DNA of 64,000 nt from Lacipirellula parvula. GTDB taxonomy: Bacteria > Planctomycetota > Planctomycetia > Pirellulales > Lacipirellulaceae. The stretch is taken from positions 2,896,501 through 2,960,500 of the forward strand of contig NZ_AP021861.1 of NCBI RefSeq assembly GCF_009177095.1, given 5' to 3'. The notes beneath the pieces were generated by a model. That model saw nothing but the letters and a program-made list of their open reading frames with translations, was not told where the DNA came from and did not search any database. The position numbers were made by a program, and so were the translations under genes. Positions 45,024 to 54,175 of this stretch are shown piece after piece (position 1 is the stretch's first letter; the number at the start of each line of letters is the position of its first letter).

Positions 45024-46538
45024 ATGAGTAGTGCGAACAGCGAGCAAGTCACCGAGATCGAACGCAGCAGCGATGCGCGCATCCCGTGGCTGCTGGTGAT
45101 CGGCGTGATCGCCCTCGGCTTTCTACTGCGCGGTTGGAACCTCCACGGCCGCGGCTACACGGCCGACGAAGTGACGGAGCTGTTGCTCGCGCGCAAGCCG
45201 CTAGCGTCGGTGGTGATGGACGAGGACGACGATCGCTTCCCGCCGCTATACCGCACGATTCTTGTCATTTGGGACAATGCGTGGGGATCGGAGGAAGCGG
45301 CGCGGTGGTTGAGCGTCGTCGCGGGCGGACTGACGGTGATTGTCGTCTGGCGGGCCGGGGCGGCGCTGCTCGACGAGCGCGACGCCGTGTGGCCGGCGCT
45401 GCTGATGGCGTGCTGCCCGTTCAATATTCACTTCGCCCGCGAGGGTCGGGCGTACGCCGTATACGGGCTGTTCGCGGCGATGATGTTCTGGGCGGCGCTA
45501 CGCCTCCTGCGGCGCGGCGAGCGGCGTGATTGGGCGCTGATGGTCGCCTCGACGATTGCGGCGGTTTACTGCCACTGGTATGCCGTACCGCTCGGCTGCG
45601 TGCTGTGGTTGTTTGTGTTCTACGCGGGATGGCGCCGCGATGGTTGGCGGCGGCCGATCGGGGCGGCGATCGCTACGGCGGTGTTGCTGATCCCGGCGCC
45701 AATCCTGTTGATTCGCGCCTCGGCCGATTTGCCGGACGAGGAGTTGTACGCCGGGTTTGATCTCGAGGCGCTCGGCTACACGTTTGTTTCGCTAGTGGGC
45801 GGATTCACCATCGGACCCGCGATGAAGGAGCTCCGCTCGATGCCGGCGGCTGACGGGATTCGCCAATTTCTGCCGTGGCTCGCGGCGGTCGGGTTCGCTG
45901 GGCTCACGCTCGTTTGGCAGGCCGTTCGTCGGTTGGGGATCGGGCTGCCGCTGGCGATGCTTGTCGCCTCCTCCGCGTTGCTGGTTCCTGTGCTTGGTTA
46001 CCTCGGCAACGTCAGTGGCTCGGGCTTCGTATACCGCTACGTCGTGTGGCTCGCCGTTCCTTATGCGTTGATTCTCGGAGCGGGCGCAGCGCGCTGTCGC
46101 GTGAGTTGGTTCGCGCGTCTCGCCGTGGTCGTGCTGCTCGCGGTAAACGCCGCTGCCCTCTACAACCGAGCGTATGATGCTCGGTACGACGAAGAAGACT
46201 TCCGCGCCGTGGCGGCGAAGCTCGAAGAACTCGGCGCCGCGGAGGCGCCGGTGCTCGTCGCTTCGAACTATATGGGCCACGCGCTGCAGCACTATTGGCC
46301 GGCGGATCGCTCGCTTACTAGTTTCCCTATCTTCGCCCACCATGGCGAGCAGCGTGCTGAGCGGCTCGCCGAGTTCCAGGCCGCCCATCCGGCGGGGACA
46401 AAGTATTGGATCGTCTCGCAGTGGCTGCCGGAGGATGATGTGCGGCGCGAGACCCGCGATGCGGTGCTTACGGAACTAGGCGCGAAGCGTGAAGCGGAAT
46501 TGGTGCAGATGGAAATCTACTCGGCAGAGGTGCGTTGA
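45024..46538 (+). CDS. GT39/ArnT-type polyprenyl-linked glycosyltransferase (integral membrane)
   Basis: 504 residues, about ten hydrophobic segments. The first outer loop carries GYTADEVTELLLARKP with an Asp-Glu pair as in ArnT/PMT enzymes, and a soluble C-terminal domain of about 130 residues. It would use a polyprenyl-phosphate sugar, possibly from the DPM-like gene at 37400. Its 3' end overlaps the convergent apbE gene by 22 nt. Confidence 0.85.
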   Translation: MSSANSEQVTEIERSSDARIPWLLVIGVIALGFLLRGWNLHGRGYTADEVTELLLARKPLASVVMDEDDDRFPPLYRTILVIWDNAWGSEEAARWLSVVAGGLTVIVVWRAGAALLDERDAVWPALLMACCPFNIHFAREGRAYAVYGLFAAMMFWAALRLLRRGERRDWALMVASTIAAVYCHWYAVPLGCVLWLFVFYAGWRRDGWRRPIGAAIATAVLLIPAPILLIRASADLPDEELYAGFDLEALGYTFVSLVGGFTIGPAMKELRSMPAADGIRQFLPWLAAVGFAGLTLVWQAVRRLGIGLPLAMLVASSALLVPVLGYLGNVSGSGFVYRYVVWLAVPYALILGAGAARCRVSWFARLAVVVLLAVNAAALYNRAYDARYDEEDFRAVAAKLEELGAAEAPVLVASNYMGHALQHYWPADRSLTSFPIFAHHGEQRAERLAEFQAAHPAGTKYWIVSQWLPEDDVRRETRDAVLTELGAKREAELVQMEIYSAEVR

Positions 46539-47581
46539 GGTTCAGGTTTGGTTGGCGCTTGCGGCGCGAGTTCGTCGAACCACTCCGTCGTCTTCGTGAC
46601 GATCCCGCCGTCGGCAGTTCGCGTTTGAAACAGCGCAGCGATCCGGTGCTCAACGCACCACTTGTAGCCATCATCTGGCCCCATGATAAGGAGCGGCGTG
46701 TCGAGCGCATCGGCCTCGGTGCAAGTCTTCGCGACGACCGTCACCGACGCGCCGACGTACGGCAACGCCCGCCCCGTGCGTGGATCAATGATGTGCGTAA
46801 ACCGCCCGCCATCGGCTGTGCGAAAGTTGCGATAGTCGCCGGCCGTGCTGAGGGCCATGTCGTGCAGCGGCACGATGCGGGCGAGCGTGCCGTCGGTCGC
46901 ATCGACTTGCTCGACGCCGATCCGCCACGGCTTGCCGTCGGGACGTAGTCCGACGCCGCGCACTTCGCCGCCGATCTCGACCATCGCATTCGCGAAGCCG
47001 AGCTCCTGCAGCTTCGCGATGATGAGGTCGACGGCGTAGCCGGGAGCGATCGACGAGAGGTCGACCTCGACGCCGGCAAAATCTTTCTTGAGCGCCGGCG
47101 GTTCTGTTTGCACGTGAATGTGTTGCGAACCAACGAGTCGTCTAGCGGCTAAAAGCGCCTTTGGCTCGGGCGGAACGATCGGCTCGTCACGCTTCGCCCC
47201 AGCACTAAAGTTCCACAGCCGCAACAGCGGCGGCACCGTTACGTCGAGCACCCCGTCCGTATCGCGATAGTACCGCAGCGACTCCTCGACGACTCGCGCC
47301 GTATCAGCCGACACGGGAAACCACTCGCCCGCCGCGGCGCGGTTGAACTGCGACAGTTCCGAGTCGTCGCGGTACGTCGACATCTGCCGATCGAACTCGG
47401 CCAGCAACTCGTCGATCGTCGCCTTCACCTTGGGCGGATCGTTCGGCTGGTCGCCCCAATATTTAATGTGGTAGGTCGTCCCCATCGTCGGGCCGGTGAG
47501 GGAGGCCAGCGGCGGCTGGGCGGCGGCCTTGCCGGTGATGAGGGCGAGCAGCAGAAATGCTGCGGCAAAGTGACTTTTCAT
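46517..47581 (-). CDS. apbE: FAD:protein FMN transferase (ApbE)
   Basis: 354 residues from the ATG at 47581 with a signal peptide (about 1-21). [56 protein letters not shown] and [12 protein letters not shown] are the ApbE blocks. It covalently attaches FMN to Thr of flavoproteins such as NqrC or RnfG at the membrane. A much longer open frame upstream is antisense to sucCD and not part of it. Confidence 0.93.
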   Translation of the reverse strand: MKSHFAAAFLLLALITGKAAAQPPLASLTGPTMGTTYHIKYWGDQPNDPPKVKATIDELLAEFDRQMSTYRDDSELSQFNRAAAGEWFPVSADTARVVEESLRYYRDTDGVLDVTVPPLLRLWNFSAGAKRDEPIVPPEPKALLAARRLVGSQHIHVQTEPPALKKDFAGVEVDLSSIAPGYAVDLIIAKLQELGFANAMVEIGGEVRGVGLRPDGKPWRIGVEQVDATDGTLARIVPLHDMALSTAGDYRNFRTADGGRFTHIIDPRTGRALPYVGASVTVVAKTCTEADALDTPLLIMGPDDGYKWCVEHRIAALFQTRTADGGIVTKTTEWFDELAPQAPTKPEPQRTSAE

Positions 47582-47701
47582 TGCGCTAGGACGGCGGTTG
47601 GCCGGTTGTCTGCCGGGGCGGCGGGGGGCTATACTCGGTCGCTTCCCATGCATTCTTCTATGAGCGACCGCCGCTGCGGGGCTCGTTTCCTCGAGATTTC
47701 C

Positions 47702-48892
47702 ATGAAAATTCACGAATTCCAAGGTAAGGACCTGCTGCGGAAGGCCGGGATCAGCGTTCCGGTCGGTTTCGCCGCCAAATCGGGCGCTGAAGCGGCCGAT
47801 GCGTTCGATAAGCTCGGCGGCAAGCTCGCCGTGGTGAAGGCTCAGATTCACGCCGGCGGTCGCGGCAAGGGAACGATTAAGGGCAACGAGTCGCAGCGCG
47901 GCGTTGAACTCGTGAAGACCCGCGAAGATGCGAAGCGGGTCGCCGACGCGCTGCTCGGCAAGGAATTGGTGACGATTCAGACAGGTCCCGAAGGGAAGAA
48001 GGTCCAACAGGTCCTCGTCGAAGCGGGCTGCGACATCGATCGCGAGCTCTACCTCGGCATCGTCGTCGATCGCGCCTGCAGCTTGCCGGTGCTGATGTGC
48101 TCGAACGAAGGCGGCATGAACATCGAAGAGGTCGCCGCGGAAACGCCGGAGAAGATCTTCCTCGAACCGTTCCACCCGACCGACGGTCTCCAGTCGTACC
48201 AAGTACGCAAGCTGTGCCACAAGCTCGGCATCGCGGGCGACAGCGTTCGCTCGGCCGAGAAGCTGATGAAGGGCTTGTGCAAGCTGTTCGTCGACCTCGA
48301 CTGCAGCATCGTGGAAGTCAACCCGCTCGTCGTCACAAAGCAAGGCGAGCTGATCGCGCTCGATGCGAAGATCAACTTCGACGACAACGCGATGTTCCGC
48401 CACAAGGATCTCGTGGAGCTCCGCGACCTCTCCGAAGAAGATCCCGCGGAAGTTCGCGCTGGCAACGCCGGGCTGAGCTACGTCCAGCTTGAAGGGAACA
48501 TCGGCTGCCTGGTGAATGGCGCCGGCCTCGCGATGAGCACGATGGACCTCGTGAAGCTCCACGGCGGCCAGCCGTCGAACTTCCTCGACGTCGGCGGCGG
48601 CGCCCAGGTCGATCAGGTCACCGAGGCGTTCCGCATCTTGCTTGCCGACAAGAACGTCAAGGCCGTGCTCGTAAATATCTTCGGCGGCATCATGCGGTGC
48701 ACGACGATCGCCAACGCGATTCTCGAAGCCTACAAGCAAGTCGATTTCAACGTCCCGCTGGTCGTCCGGCTCGAAGGGACCGAAGTCGAAGAAGGCAAGA
48801 AGATCCTCGCCAACAGCGGTATCGCTGTCATTACTGCCGAAGGCCTCACCGACGCGGCGAAGAAAGTCGTCGCCGCGGCAGGGGCTGCTTAA
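47702..48892 (+). CDS. sucC: Succinate-CoA ligase beta subunit
   Basis: 396 residues from the ATG at 47702. ATP-grasp domain with [28 protein letters not shown], and the C-terminal CoA-ligase part [17 protein letters not shown], typical of SucC in all bacteria. It forms the TCA-cycle enzyme with SucD, converting succinyl-CoA to succinate with ATP or GTP formation. The gap to sucD (48893-49033) contains a word-repeat hairpin. Confidence 0.97.
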   Translation: MKIHEFQGKDLLRKAGISVPVGFAAKSGAEAADAFDKLGGKLAVVKAQIHAGGRGKGTIKGNESQRGVELVKTREDAKRVADALLGKELVTIQTGPEGKKVQQVLVEAGCDIDRELYLGIVVDRACSLPVLMCSNEGGMNIEEVAAETPEKIFLEPFHPTDGLQSYQVRKLCHKLGIAGDSVRSAEKLMKGLCKLFVDLDCSIVEVNPLVVTKQGELIALDAKINFDDNAMFRHKDLVELRDLSEEDPAEVRAGNAGLSYVQLEGNIGCLVNGAGLAMSTMDLVKLHGGQPSNFLDVGGGAQVDQVTEAFRILLADKNVKAVLVNIFGGIMRCTTIANAILEAYKQVDFNVPLVVRLEGTEVEEGKKILANSGIAVITAEGLTDAAKKVVAAAGAA

Positions 48893-48909
48893 TCCATACA
48901 ACGAACATT

Positions 48910-49010
48910 GAACCACAACGGCACAACGAGCACGAAGGAAATACAGTAAGCACGATCGGCTAAGCCCATTCGTCTTCGTTCCTTCGTCGTGTCCTTCGTG
49001 TCGTCGTGGT
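48910..49010. repeat. Word-repeat hairpin between sucC and sucD
   Basis: Arms 48910-48940 and 48979-49010: imperfect copies of CACAACGG, CACAACGAG and CACGAAGG-type words with a mirrored arm (CCTTCGTGTCGTCGTGGT at the right). The word class recurs at 58773-58879. Confidence 0.85.
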
Positions 49011-49033
49011 AAATCTTCCGACGGAATAAACCA

Positions 49034-49921
49034 ATGAGTATCCTGGTCGATAAGAACACTCGCGTCATTTGTCAGGGCATCACCGGCAAGGCTGGCGAGT
49101 TCCACTCGAAGAACTGCCTCGAATACGGCACGAAGATGGTCGCTGGCGTCACGCCGGGTCGCGGCGGGCAGTCGGTGCTCGGCTTGCCGGTCTACGACAC
49201 GGTTGCCGAATCGGTTGAGAAGAATGGCGCCGAGGCGACAATGATCTTCGTCCCAGCGCCGTTCACCGCCGACGCGATTCTGGAAGCGGCCGACGCCGGC
49301 ATTCGCCTGATCATCGCGATTACTGAAGGCGTGCCGGTCCTCGACATGGCCCGCGTGTACGCCCGCCTGAAGGCCGACTACCCGAACTCGCGGCTCGTCG
49401 GCCCGAACTGCCCCGGCGTCATCACCGCCGGCGAATGCAAGATCGGCATTATGCCGGGCTACATCCACAAGCGCGGCAAGGTGGGCGTCATGAGCCGCAG
49501 CGGCACGCTCACCTACGAAGCGGTGTGGCAACTCACGGGTCTCGGCCTCGGCCAGACGACCTGCGTCGGCCTCGGCGGCGACCCGATCGTCGGCACGTCG
49601 TTCATCGACACGCTCGCGATGTTCCAGGAAGATCCTGAAACCGAAGCGATTATCATGATGGGCGAAATCGGCGGCACCGCCGAAGAAGAAGCCGCCGCGT
49701 TCGTGAAGGCGAACGTCACGAAGCCGGTCGCCGCGTTCATCGCCGGCCGCACGGCGCCTCCCGGCAAGCGGATGGGCCACGCCGGCGCCATCATCAGCGG
49801 CGGCAAGGGGACCGCGGCCGAAAAGGTCGCCGCCCTGCAAGACGCCGGGATCGAAGTCGCCGAGAGCCCCGCCGACATGGGCGAGGCGGTCGTGCGGGCG
49901 ATCAAGCGGGCCGGGAAGTAG
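49034..49921 (+). CDS. sucD: Succinate-CoA ligase alpha subunit
   Basis: 295 residues. N-terminal CoA-binding Rossmann domain ([25 protein letters not shown]). The phosphorylated active-site His is His249 in [13 protein letters not shown]. Full length for the family. A clear terminator follows. Confidence 0.97.
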   Translation: MSILVDKNTRVICQGITGKAGEFHSKNCLEYGTKMVAGVTPGRGGQSVLGLPVYDTVAESVEKNGAEATMIFVPAPFTADAILEAADAGIRLIIAITEGVPVLDMARVYARLKADYPNSRLVGPNCPGVITAGECKIGIMPGYIHKRGKVGVMSRSGTLTYEAVWQLTGLGLGQTTCVGLGGDPIVGTSFIDTLAMFQEDPETEAIIMMGEIGGTAEEEAAAFVKANVTKPVAAFIAGRTAPPGKRMGHAGAIISGGKGTAAEKVAALQDAGIEVAESPADMGEAVVRAIKRAGK

Positions 49922-49952
49922 CTTCCCGCCGCCATTCGATATTTGTCGCATT

Positions 49953-50002
49953 GACCCTTTCTGTCGCCTCAGCGCATTTTTGGCGACAGAAAGGGTCTTT
50001 TT
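49953..50002 (+). terminator. Rho-independent terminator of sucCD
   Basis: A 16-bp perfect stem: GACCCTTTCTGTCGCC (49953-49968) pairs with 49982-49997 around a 13-nt loop, followed by TTTTT (49998-50002). It begins 32 nt after the sucD stop. Confidence 0.9.
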
Positions 50003-50040
50003 CGTTGGCTTTCGGCGATGCGTCGATTTGTAAATGGCGG

Positions 50041-50132
50041 TAGCCATTCGAGTTGTCGTGTCGTGAAGCGGCGTAAGCTTTGTGTCGCATGGTGTCGCGT
50101 CGTGTCGCATTTTTCGATTTTGGGCGACATTA
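50041..50132. repeat. Reverse-oriented GCGACACGAC-type word array
   Basis: Imperfect copies of TGTCGTGTCG-like words (GTTGTCGTGTCG, TGTGTCGCATGG, TGTCGCGTCG, TGTCGCATTT), the reverse complement of the array at 21903-22112, including the shared junction GCGGCGTAAGCTT. Confidence 0.8.
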
Positions 50133-50191
50133 ACGTTGGGTAGTCGGCAGGGAGCAGTGAATCGCGTTTCATGCTCCATGCCGTTGCGGCC

Positions 50192-50290
50192 ATTTAGCCG
50201 CGGGCGGTAGCCCGCTGCGGAGCGTTTGAGTTACGGCGCACCGCCGCACTGTTACGCCGATACGCCCGCCGCGAGCGGACGGGGCTAAAT
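50192..50290. repeat. Inverted repeat, ATTTAGCC ... GGCTAAAT arms
   Basis: The ends ATTTAGCC (50192) and GGCTAAAT (50283-50290) mirror each other, with GC-rich pairing inside (GCGGGCGGTAGCCCGC against CGCCCGCCGCGAGCGG). Similar in ends to the element at 56827-56913. It lies in the 616-nt gap between sucD and the hydrolase. Confidence 0.65.
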
Positions 50291-50537
50291 GGGCGTGGCG
50301 GGATGGCGAACCTCACGCAGCGGCCTTGGCGTTATTGTCCGAAATTGGGTGGCCTAGTTTCAACACAAAAATTGGCTGAACGCGCCGATTCTCTGAATGC
50401 GTTCATTTGCTTGAATCTGCTCTCTGTGGCCGATTTGTGGTGCTTGACAGCGAGGTCACTACAATCCGGGGATGGCGTTTGCCCGTGGCTTTGATCTGGG
50501 CTTTCGTCGGAACGGAACAGCGGATGAGGAGCGGAGA

Positions 50538-52127
50538 ATGGCTGGTCGCACGATTCGATCACGCCTCCTATGGGCGGCGTGTTCACTGTTAGCATTGTGT
50601 TGCGGCATCGCCGTGGGAACGGTGCAAGCTCAGGAGTTCGAGTACGCGCGGAAGCTGAGCGTGCAGGAGCCAACGGCGCTCGATTGGGTCTACCCGCTCG
50701 CCATGAAGAGTCCGGCGACGACGCCAAAGCAGATCGCGGAGGAGTCGCTCCGCGGCGGCGATTTTACCTACGAGTTCTGCGGGCCGCGCGACGGCGGCGA
50801 TCGAGCGTGGCCGCTCGTGATCTTTGTGTCGCCGGAGAATCGGCCGGTCGGCTGGCCGTTCTGGGAGGCGACGTGCCGCGATCGTGGCGTATTGTTCGCC
50901 GGGATTCGCGATGCGGGAAACGGCGTCGTCAAAGCGCGGCGGGTGCGGGCCGTCGTCGAAGTGCTGGGTGATTTGCGGCAGCGGTATCGGATCGATCCAG
51001 ATCGGACGTACTTGGCCGGATTTTCTGGCGGCGGGTACATTGCGTCGGAAGTGGCGATGGCGCTGCCCGAGTATTTTGGCGGGGTCGTGAGTTACGGGCA
51101 TTCGACGGGACCGCCGCCGAGCCCGTGGGGGCGGCAGCGGGCGAGCGAGCGGCTGAGCGTGGCGATTGTGTGCGGCGAGCGCGAGTCGGCGGCAGTGTGG
51201 GCGAAAGAACTCCACGCGCCGCAACTGCAATGCTTGGGATTCCGCACAGACTTGCAACTGATCGACGGGATGGGGCACACGATGCCGGGGCCCGCCGCAA
51301 CGGAGGAGGCGTTTGCGTGGCTGGAGCAAGGACTAGCCGAGCGGCGTGGTGCGCGGCGGAATGGGGCGGTAGATCTTGATGGGGCGATGGGCCGCGAAGA
51401 GATGGCGGCGGCGTGGCTAAATGCAGCGAAGGCGTGGTTGGAACAGCCGGAAACGATTGGGAAGGGGCTTATGCAACTGCAGGGAGTGGACTCAAGGTGG
51501 CATGATCTCCCTGCTGCGGCCGAAGCGAAGAAACTGCTGGAGGAATACGAGCGGCGGGCAGAGCGACCATGGATTGAAGAGCAGCGTCGCGCGAAGCTGG
51601 CGATCGATCAGATTGACGCGGAAGGATATGCTCGGCTGGCGGCGTATCCCGCGAGCGCGCTGGCCGTCGACCGCGGCAGCGTACTGCGGTTCGCGCTCTC
51701 GGCTTGGCGGCAATTGGAGAAGCAGGCTAAGACGGCGGAGGATCGCGCGGCAGCTGCGGCGCAGATTGCAGAACTCGAACGGTTGACAACGGAGGCGCCG
51801 AAGCAGGATCTGGAATCGAAACCCATGCCCTTGGCGAAAGTTCGCTTTCGGATGGTGGCGGACGTGACGCTGGCAGAGGGAATCGATTACTACGGCAAGG
51901 TGCTTGCGCAACTTGGATATCGGCTGGAGGTCGACGAAAGCGCGAAATCGACCATCGCCGCGGGCAGGGAGCGAATCATCAAACTCAACCTGCCCGCGGC
52001 AAGCTTTAGCGACGTCGACCGGCAGTTCTTGCGGAGGAATGGATTGAAGTCGGTGCGGAAGGGGAGGGAAGTGCGGTTGTTGCCGTCGGAGGCGAAGGCT
52101 GTGAAGGTTGTTGAGGTTGTTGAGTAG
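50538..52127 (+). CDS. Secreted alpha/beta hydrolase (PHB-depolymerase/dienelactone-like) with a helical C-terminal region
   Basis: 529 residues from the ATG at 50538, with GAGGAG 6 nt before it. Signal peptide about 1-30 (AVGTVQAQE). The hydrolase domain spans about 70-260: PLVIFVSPENRPVGWPF, then LAGFSGGGYIASEVA with the nucleophile Ser in G-F-S-G-G, and a His in DGMGHTMPG. The C-terminal half is helical, with a short module near 430-520 (LAKVRFRMVADVTLAEGID) that I do not recognise. The reaction is not predictable beyond ester hydrolysis. Confidence 0.83.
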   Translation: MAGRTIRSRLLWAACSLLALCCGIAVGTVQAQEFEYARKLSVQEPTALDWVYPLAMKSPATTPKQIAEESLRGGDFTYEFCGPRDGGDRAWPLVIFVSPENRPVGWPFWEATCRDRGVLFAGIRDAGNGVVKARRVRAVVEVLGDLRQRYRIDPDRTYLAGFSGGGYIASEVAMALPEYFGGVVSYGHSTGPPPSPWGRQRASERLSVAIVCGERESAAVWAKELHAPQLQCLGFRTDLQLIDGMGHTMPGPAATEEAFAWLEQGLAERRGARRNGAVDLDGAMGREEMAAAWLNAAKAWLEQPETIGKGLMQLQGVDSRWHDLPAAAEAKKLLEEYERRAERPWIEEQRRAKLAIDQIDAEGYARLAAYPASALAVDRGSVLRFALSAWRQLEKQAKTAEDRAAAAAQIAELERLTTEAPKQDLESKPMPLAKVRFRMVADVTLAEGIDYYGKVLAQLGYRLEVDESAKSTIAAGRERIIKLNLPAASFSDVDRQFLRRNGLKSVRKGREVRLLPSEAKAVKVVEVVE

Positions 52128-52149
52128 TCCGAATTTTAAGAATAAATTC

Positions 52150-52220
52150 CTTTGCGCCTTCGCGCCTTTGCGTGAGACATTCTTCGTTTAATTTTCACGC
52201 AAAGGCGCGAAGGCGCAAAG
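52150..52220. repeat. Word-repeat hairpin element (CTTTGCGC words), 26-nt perfect arms
   Basis: Arms 52150-52175 and 52195-52220 are perfect inverted repeats around a 19-nt AT-rich loop, using the same three words as 14950-15033 in opposite order. It lies between convergent stops (52127 and 52248). Confidence 0.92.
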
Positions 52221-52247
52221 AGAATTGCAAGCATAGTGCTGAGGAAA

Positions 52248-52613
52248 CTACCGTTTCACCGGGGCGTCTTCCTTGGCTTTGCGGCCGCCCTCTTTCTCTT
52301 TATTGATTTGCTGCCAGCCTTCGTAGCCGTCGGCGAAGTCGAAGACGTTCGTGAAGCCAGCGCGTTCGAGTTTCTCGGCGCCCTTGGTCGACGAATCGCA
52401 GCGGACGTTTGCGCAGTAAACGACCACCGTGCGGTTCTTGCCGCCAGCGCGCTGCTCAACTTGGTTGAGGAAGTCGCTAGCACTTTGCGGAATGCTGGCG
52501 GCCCCGGGGATCTTTGTTTTCTCGAAGTGTTCGCCGTCGAGGGTGTTTACCAGCAGGAACTCCTCTTCGGCGTCGCGCATCTTCCGAAGTTCGCGGGCGG
52601 TAATGGTTTTCAT
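52248..52613 (-). CDS. Rhodanese-like domain protein
   Basis: 121 residues from the ATG at 52613, with AAAGGAG 7 nt upstream. A single rhodanese domain: FLLVNTLDGEHFEKTKIPGA, VVVYCANVRCDSSTKGAEKL with the active-site loop Cys in YCAN, and FDFADGYEGWQ at the end. It may carry sulfur; no partner gene is adjacent. Confidence 0.9.
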   Translation of the reverse strand: MKTITARELRKMRDAEEEFLLVNTLDGEHFEKTKIPGAASIPQSASDFLNQVEQRAGGKNRTVVVYCANVRCDSSTKGAEKLERAGFTNVFDFADGYEGWQQINKEKEGGRKAKEDAPVKR

Positions 52614-52808
52614 CGCTCACTCCTTTGTTAACTGCCCTTTGAGAATGTTGACGTCGGCGTCACGCGGCCGGCGTCTGTTAGGGCAGATGCTTCATCCCGG
52701 TCTGGCGTGAAGAAGGCGTCGGTGATCGCGGGGATGGATCGGACAGCAGAGCGCGTGCGAATGGCGTACCTGAGGCGGTGCTGGCATGTTTGCCAGGTTG
52801 AATAGAAG

Positions 52809-52879
52809 CCACCGGCTCTGCCGGTGGACGTCGTGGGGCGGCGTTAACTCGCGGTTCGTCCACCGGCGGAGCCGGGGGC
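52809..52879. repeat. Inverted repeat of the GGCTCCGCC type, arms 52809-52830 and 52858-52879
   Basis: 22-nt arms match at 20 positions, each a hairpin of the CACCGGC-tct-GCCGGTG type. It lies in a 425-nt gap (52614-53038) that otherwise shows nothing beyond a possible promoter. Confidence 0.8.
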
Positions 52880-53038
52880 CTTGATTAGGTCGGATTCAGC
52901 TTACTCTTGAGCATCGCTAGGCTTTTACCGCCGCCGTAGAGAAGTTCAGTGGGAGGGTTCGCCGTCGTTTGATATATTGTCGATCTCGTTGACCAAGAAG
53001 TCCGCAAGACGCGGACGTATCAAGAGACTGGAAGAGCG

Positions 53039-53566
53039 ATGCGGGATGACCTCGTGACGGTGGCGAGCTTCGACAATGACCTCGATGCAAGGCTAGCCCG
53101 GGAGTGCCTGGCGGGCGCGGGGATTCGGGCCTTTCTGGCGGACCATTCGCTGGTCGGTACGGCGTGGCATCTCGCGGGGGCGCTGGGCGGGGTGAAGTTG
53201 CAGGTCTCCGCCAGCCAGCGCAACGAGGCGGCGGCGATTTTGGCCAAAGCCCAGGCGGGGGAACTCGAAATCGACGAGCAAGATTGGCCGGAGGACGACG
53301 AAGAAGCTGACGACGAGACGGTAGCAGAAAGAAGCGAACGCGATCAAATCGTCGACCGAGCCGGTCGGTCGTTGGTGCTCTCACTGTTGTTCTTGCCCGT
53401 TGCGTTCTACACGGGGTGGTTATTGCTGGATGTGAGCACGAAAGAAGGGCCGCTGAGCGCAAAACACGGGCGCCGAGCGATTTGGATTGGCGTCGGGACG
53501 GCCGTGGCGCTCGCAATTTTTCTGCTATTCTTGAGAGAGATAGTGCGTTCGCTCATTGCAGACTGA
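53039..53566 (+). CDS. DUF2007-like signal-transducer-type protein with two membrane helices, paralogue 1
   Basis: 175 residues. The N-terminal about 75 residues resemble DUF2007 (LVTVASFDNDLDARLARECL, GIRAFLADHSL, GGVKLQVSASQRNEAAAIL). An acidic linker (EDDEEADDE) leads to two hydrophobic segments at about 110-130 and 145-168. The next gene is a full-length paralogue. The role of DUF2007 is not known in detail. Confidence 0.78.
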   Translation: MRDDLVTVASFDNDLDARLARECLAGAGIRAFLADHSLVGTAWHLAGALGGVKLQVSASQRNEAAAILAKAQAGELEIDEQDWPEDDEEADDETVAERSERDQIVDRAGRSLVLSLLFLPVAFYTGWLLLDVSTKEGPLSAKHGRRAIWIGVGTAVALAIFLLFLREIVRSLIAD

Positions 53567-53612
53567 TGGCGAACCATCGGCGCGGGGCGGACAACTTGCA
53601 AGCGAGCCGGGC

Positions 53613-54146
53613 ATGATTCAGACTTCTGCTCCTAATCTCGTGACGGTAGCGTCCTTCGGCAGCGTGACCGAAGCGGAGATCGCGCAGCAGTGCCTCGCGG
53701 CGGCGGGGATCGAGTCGTACCTCGTCGACGCCGCGATGGTTGGGACGATGTGGCATCTGGGCGTGGCGATGGGCGGCGTTAAGCTGCAGGTGGCCGAGAC
53801 GGACGCATTAGAAGCGGCGGAGCTACTGACTGAAGCTCGCGCGGGGCGGTTGGAATTCGAGTTTGACGACTCCAGCGCAGCGGAGTCGGAGACCGAAATG
53901 CAGCGCGAGGCGCTCTCCGAACGCGAAGCGTTGGCGAATCGAGCGTTCAAGGCGACGTTCTTCTCGATGCTGCTCGAGCCGCTCGCGTTCTATGCGGCGT
54001 GGCTGCTGCTGCGAGTCGCCGTGGCTGAGGGGCCGTTGCGCCAGCCCTACCGTGGCCGAGCGATCGCCGCTGCGGTACTGTGCCCGCTCATCGTGGGATT
54101 CGCAGCGACGCTGCTGTGGTTTTTCGTCACCGGATCATCGTTCTGA
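53613..54146 (+). CDS. DUF2007-like protein with two membrane helices, paralogue 2
   Basis: 177 residues from the ATG at 53613. Same order of parts as the previous gene: LVTVASFGSVTEAEIAQQCL, GIESYLVDAAMVGTMWHLG, GGVKLQVAETDALEAAELL, an acidic linker and two membrane helices. Shared TMWHLG/TAWHLAG positions show tandem duplication; identity is moderate. Confidence 0.78.
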   Translation: MIQTSAPNLVTVASFGSVTEAEIAQQCLAAAGIESYLVDAAMVGTMWHLGVAMGGVKLQVAETDALEAAELLTEARAGRLEFEFDDSSAAESETEMQREALSEREALANRAFKATFFSMLLEPLAFYAAWLLLRVAVAEGPLRQPYRGRAIAAAVLCPLIVGFAATLLWFFVTGSSF

Positions 54147-54175
54147 CAGACGCTGCGAGCGCCTGCGGAACGCAA

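Noticed and set aside
46517-50179. 1220-codon open frame on the minus strand
   Set aside because: Only the last 354 codons are ApbE; the upstream part is antisense to sucC and sucD.
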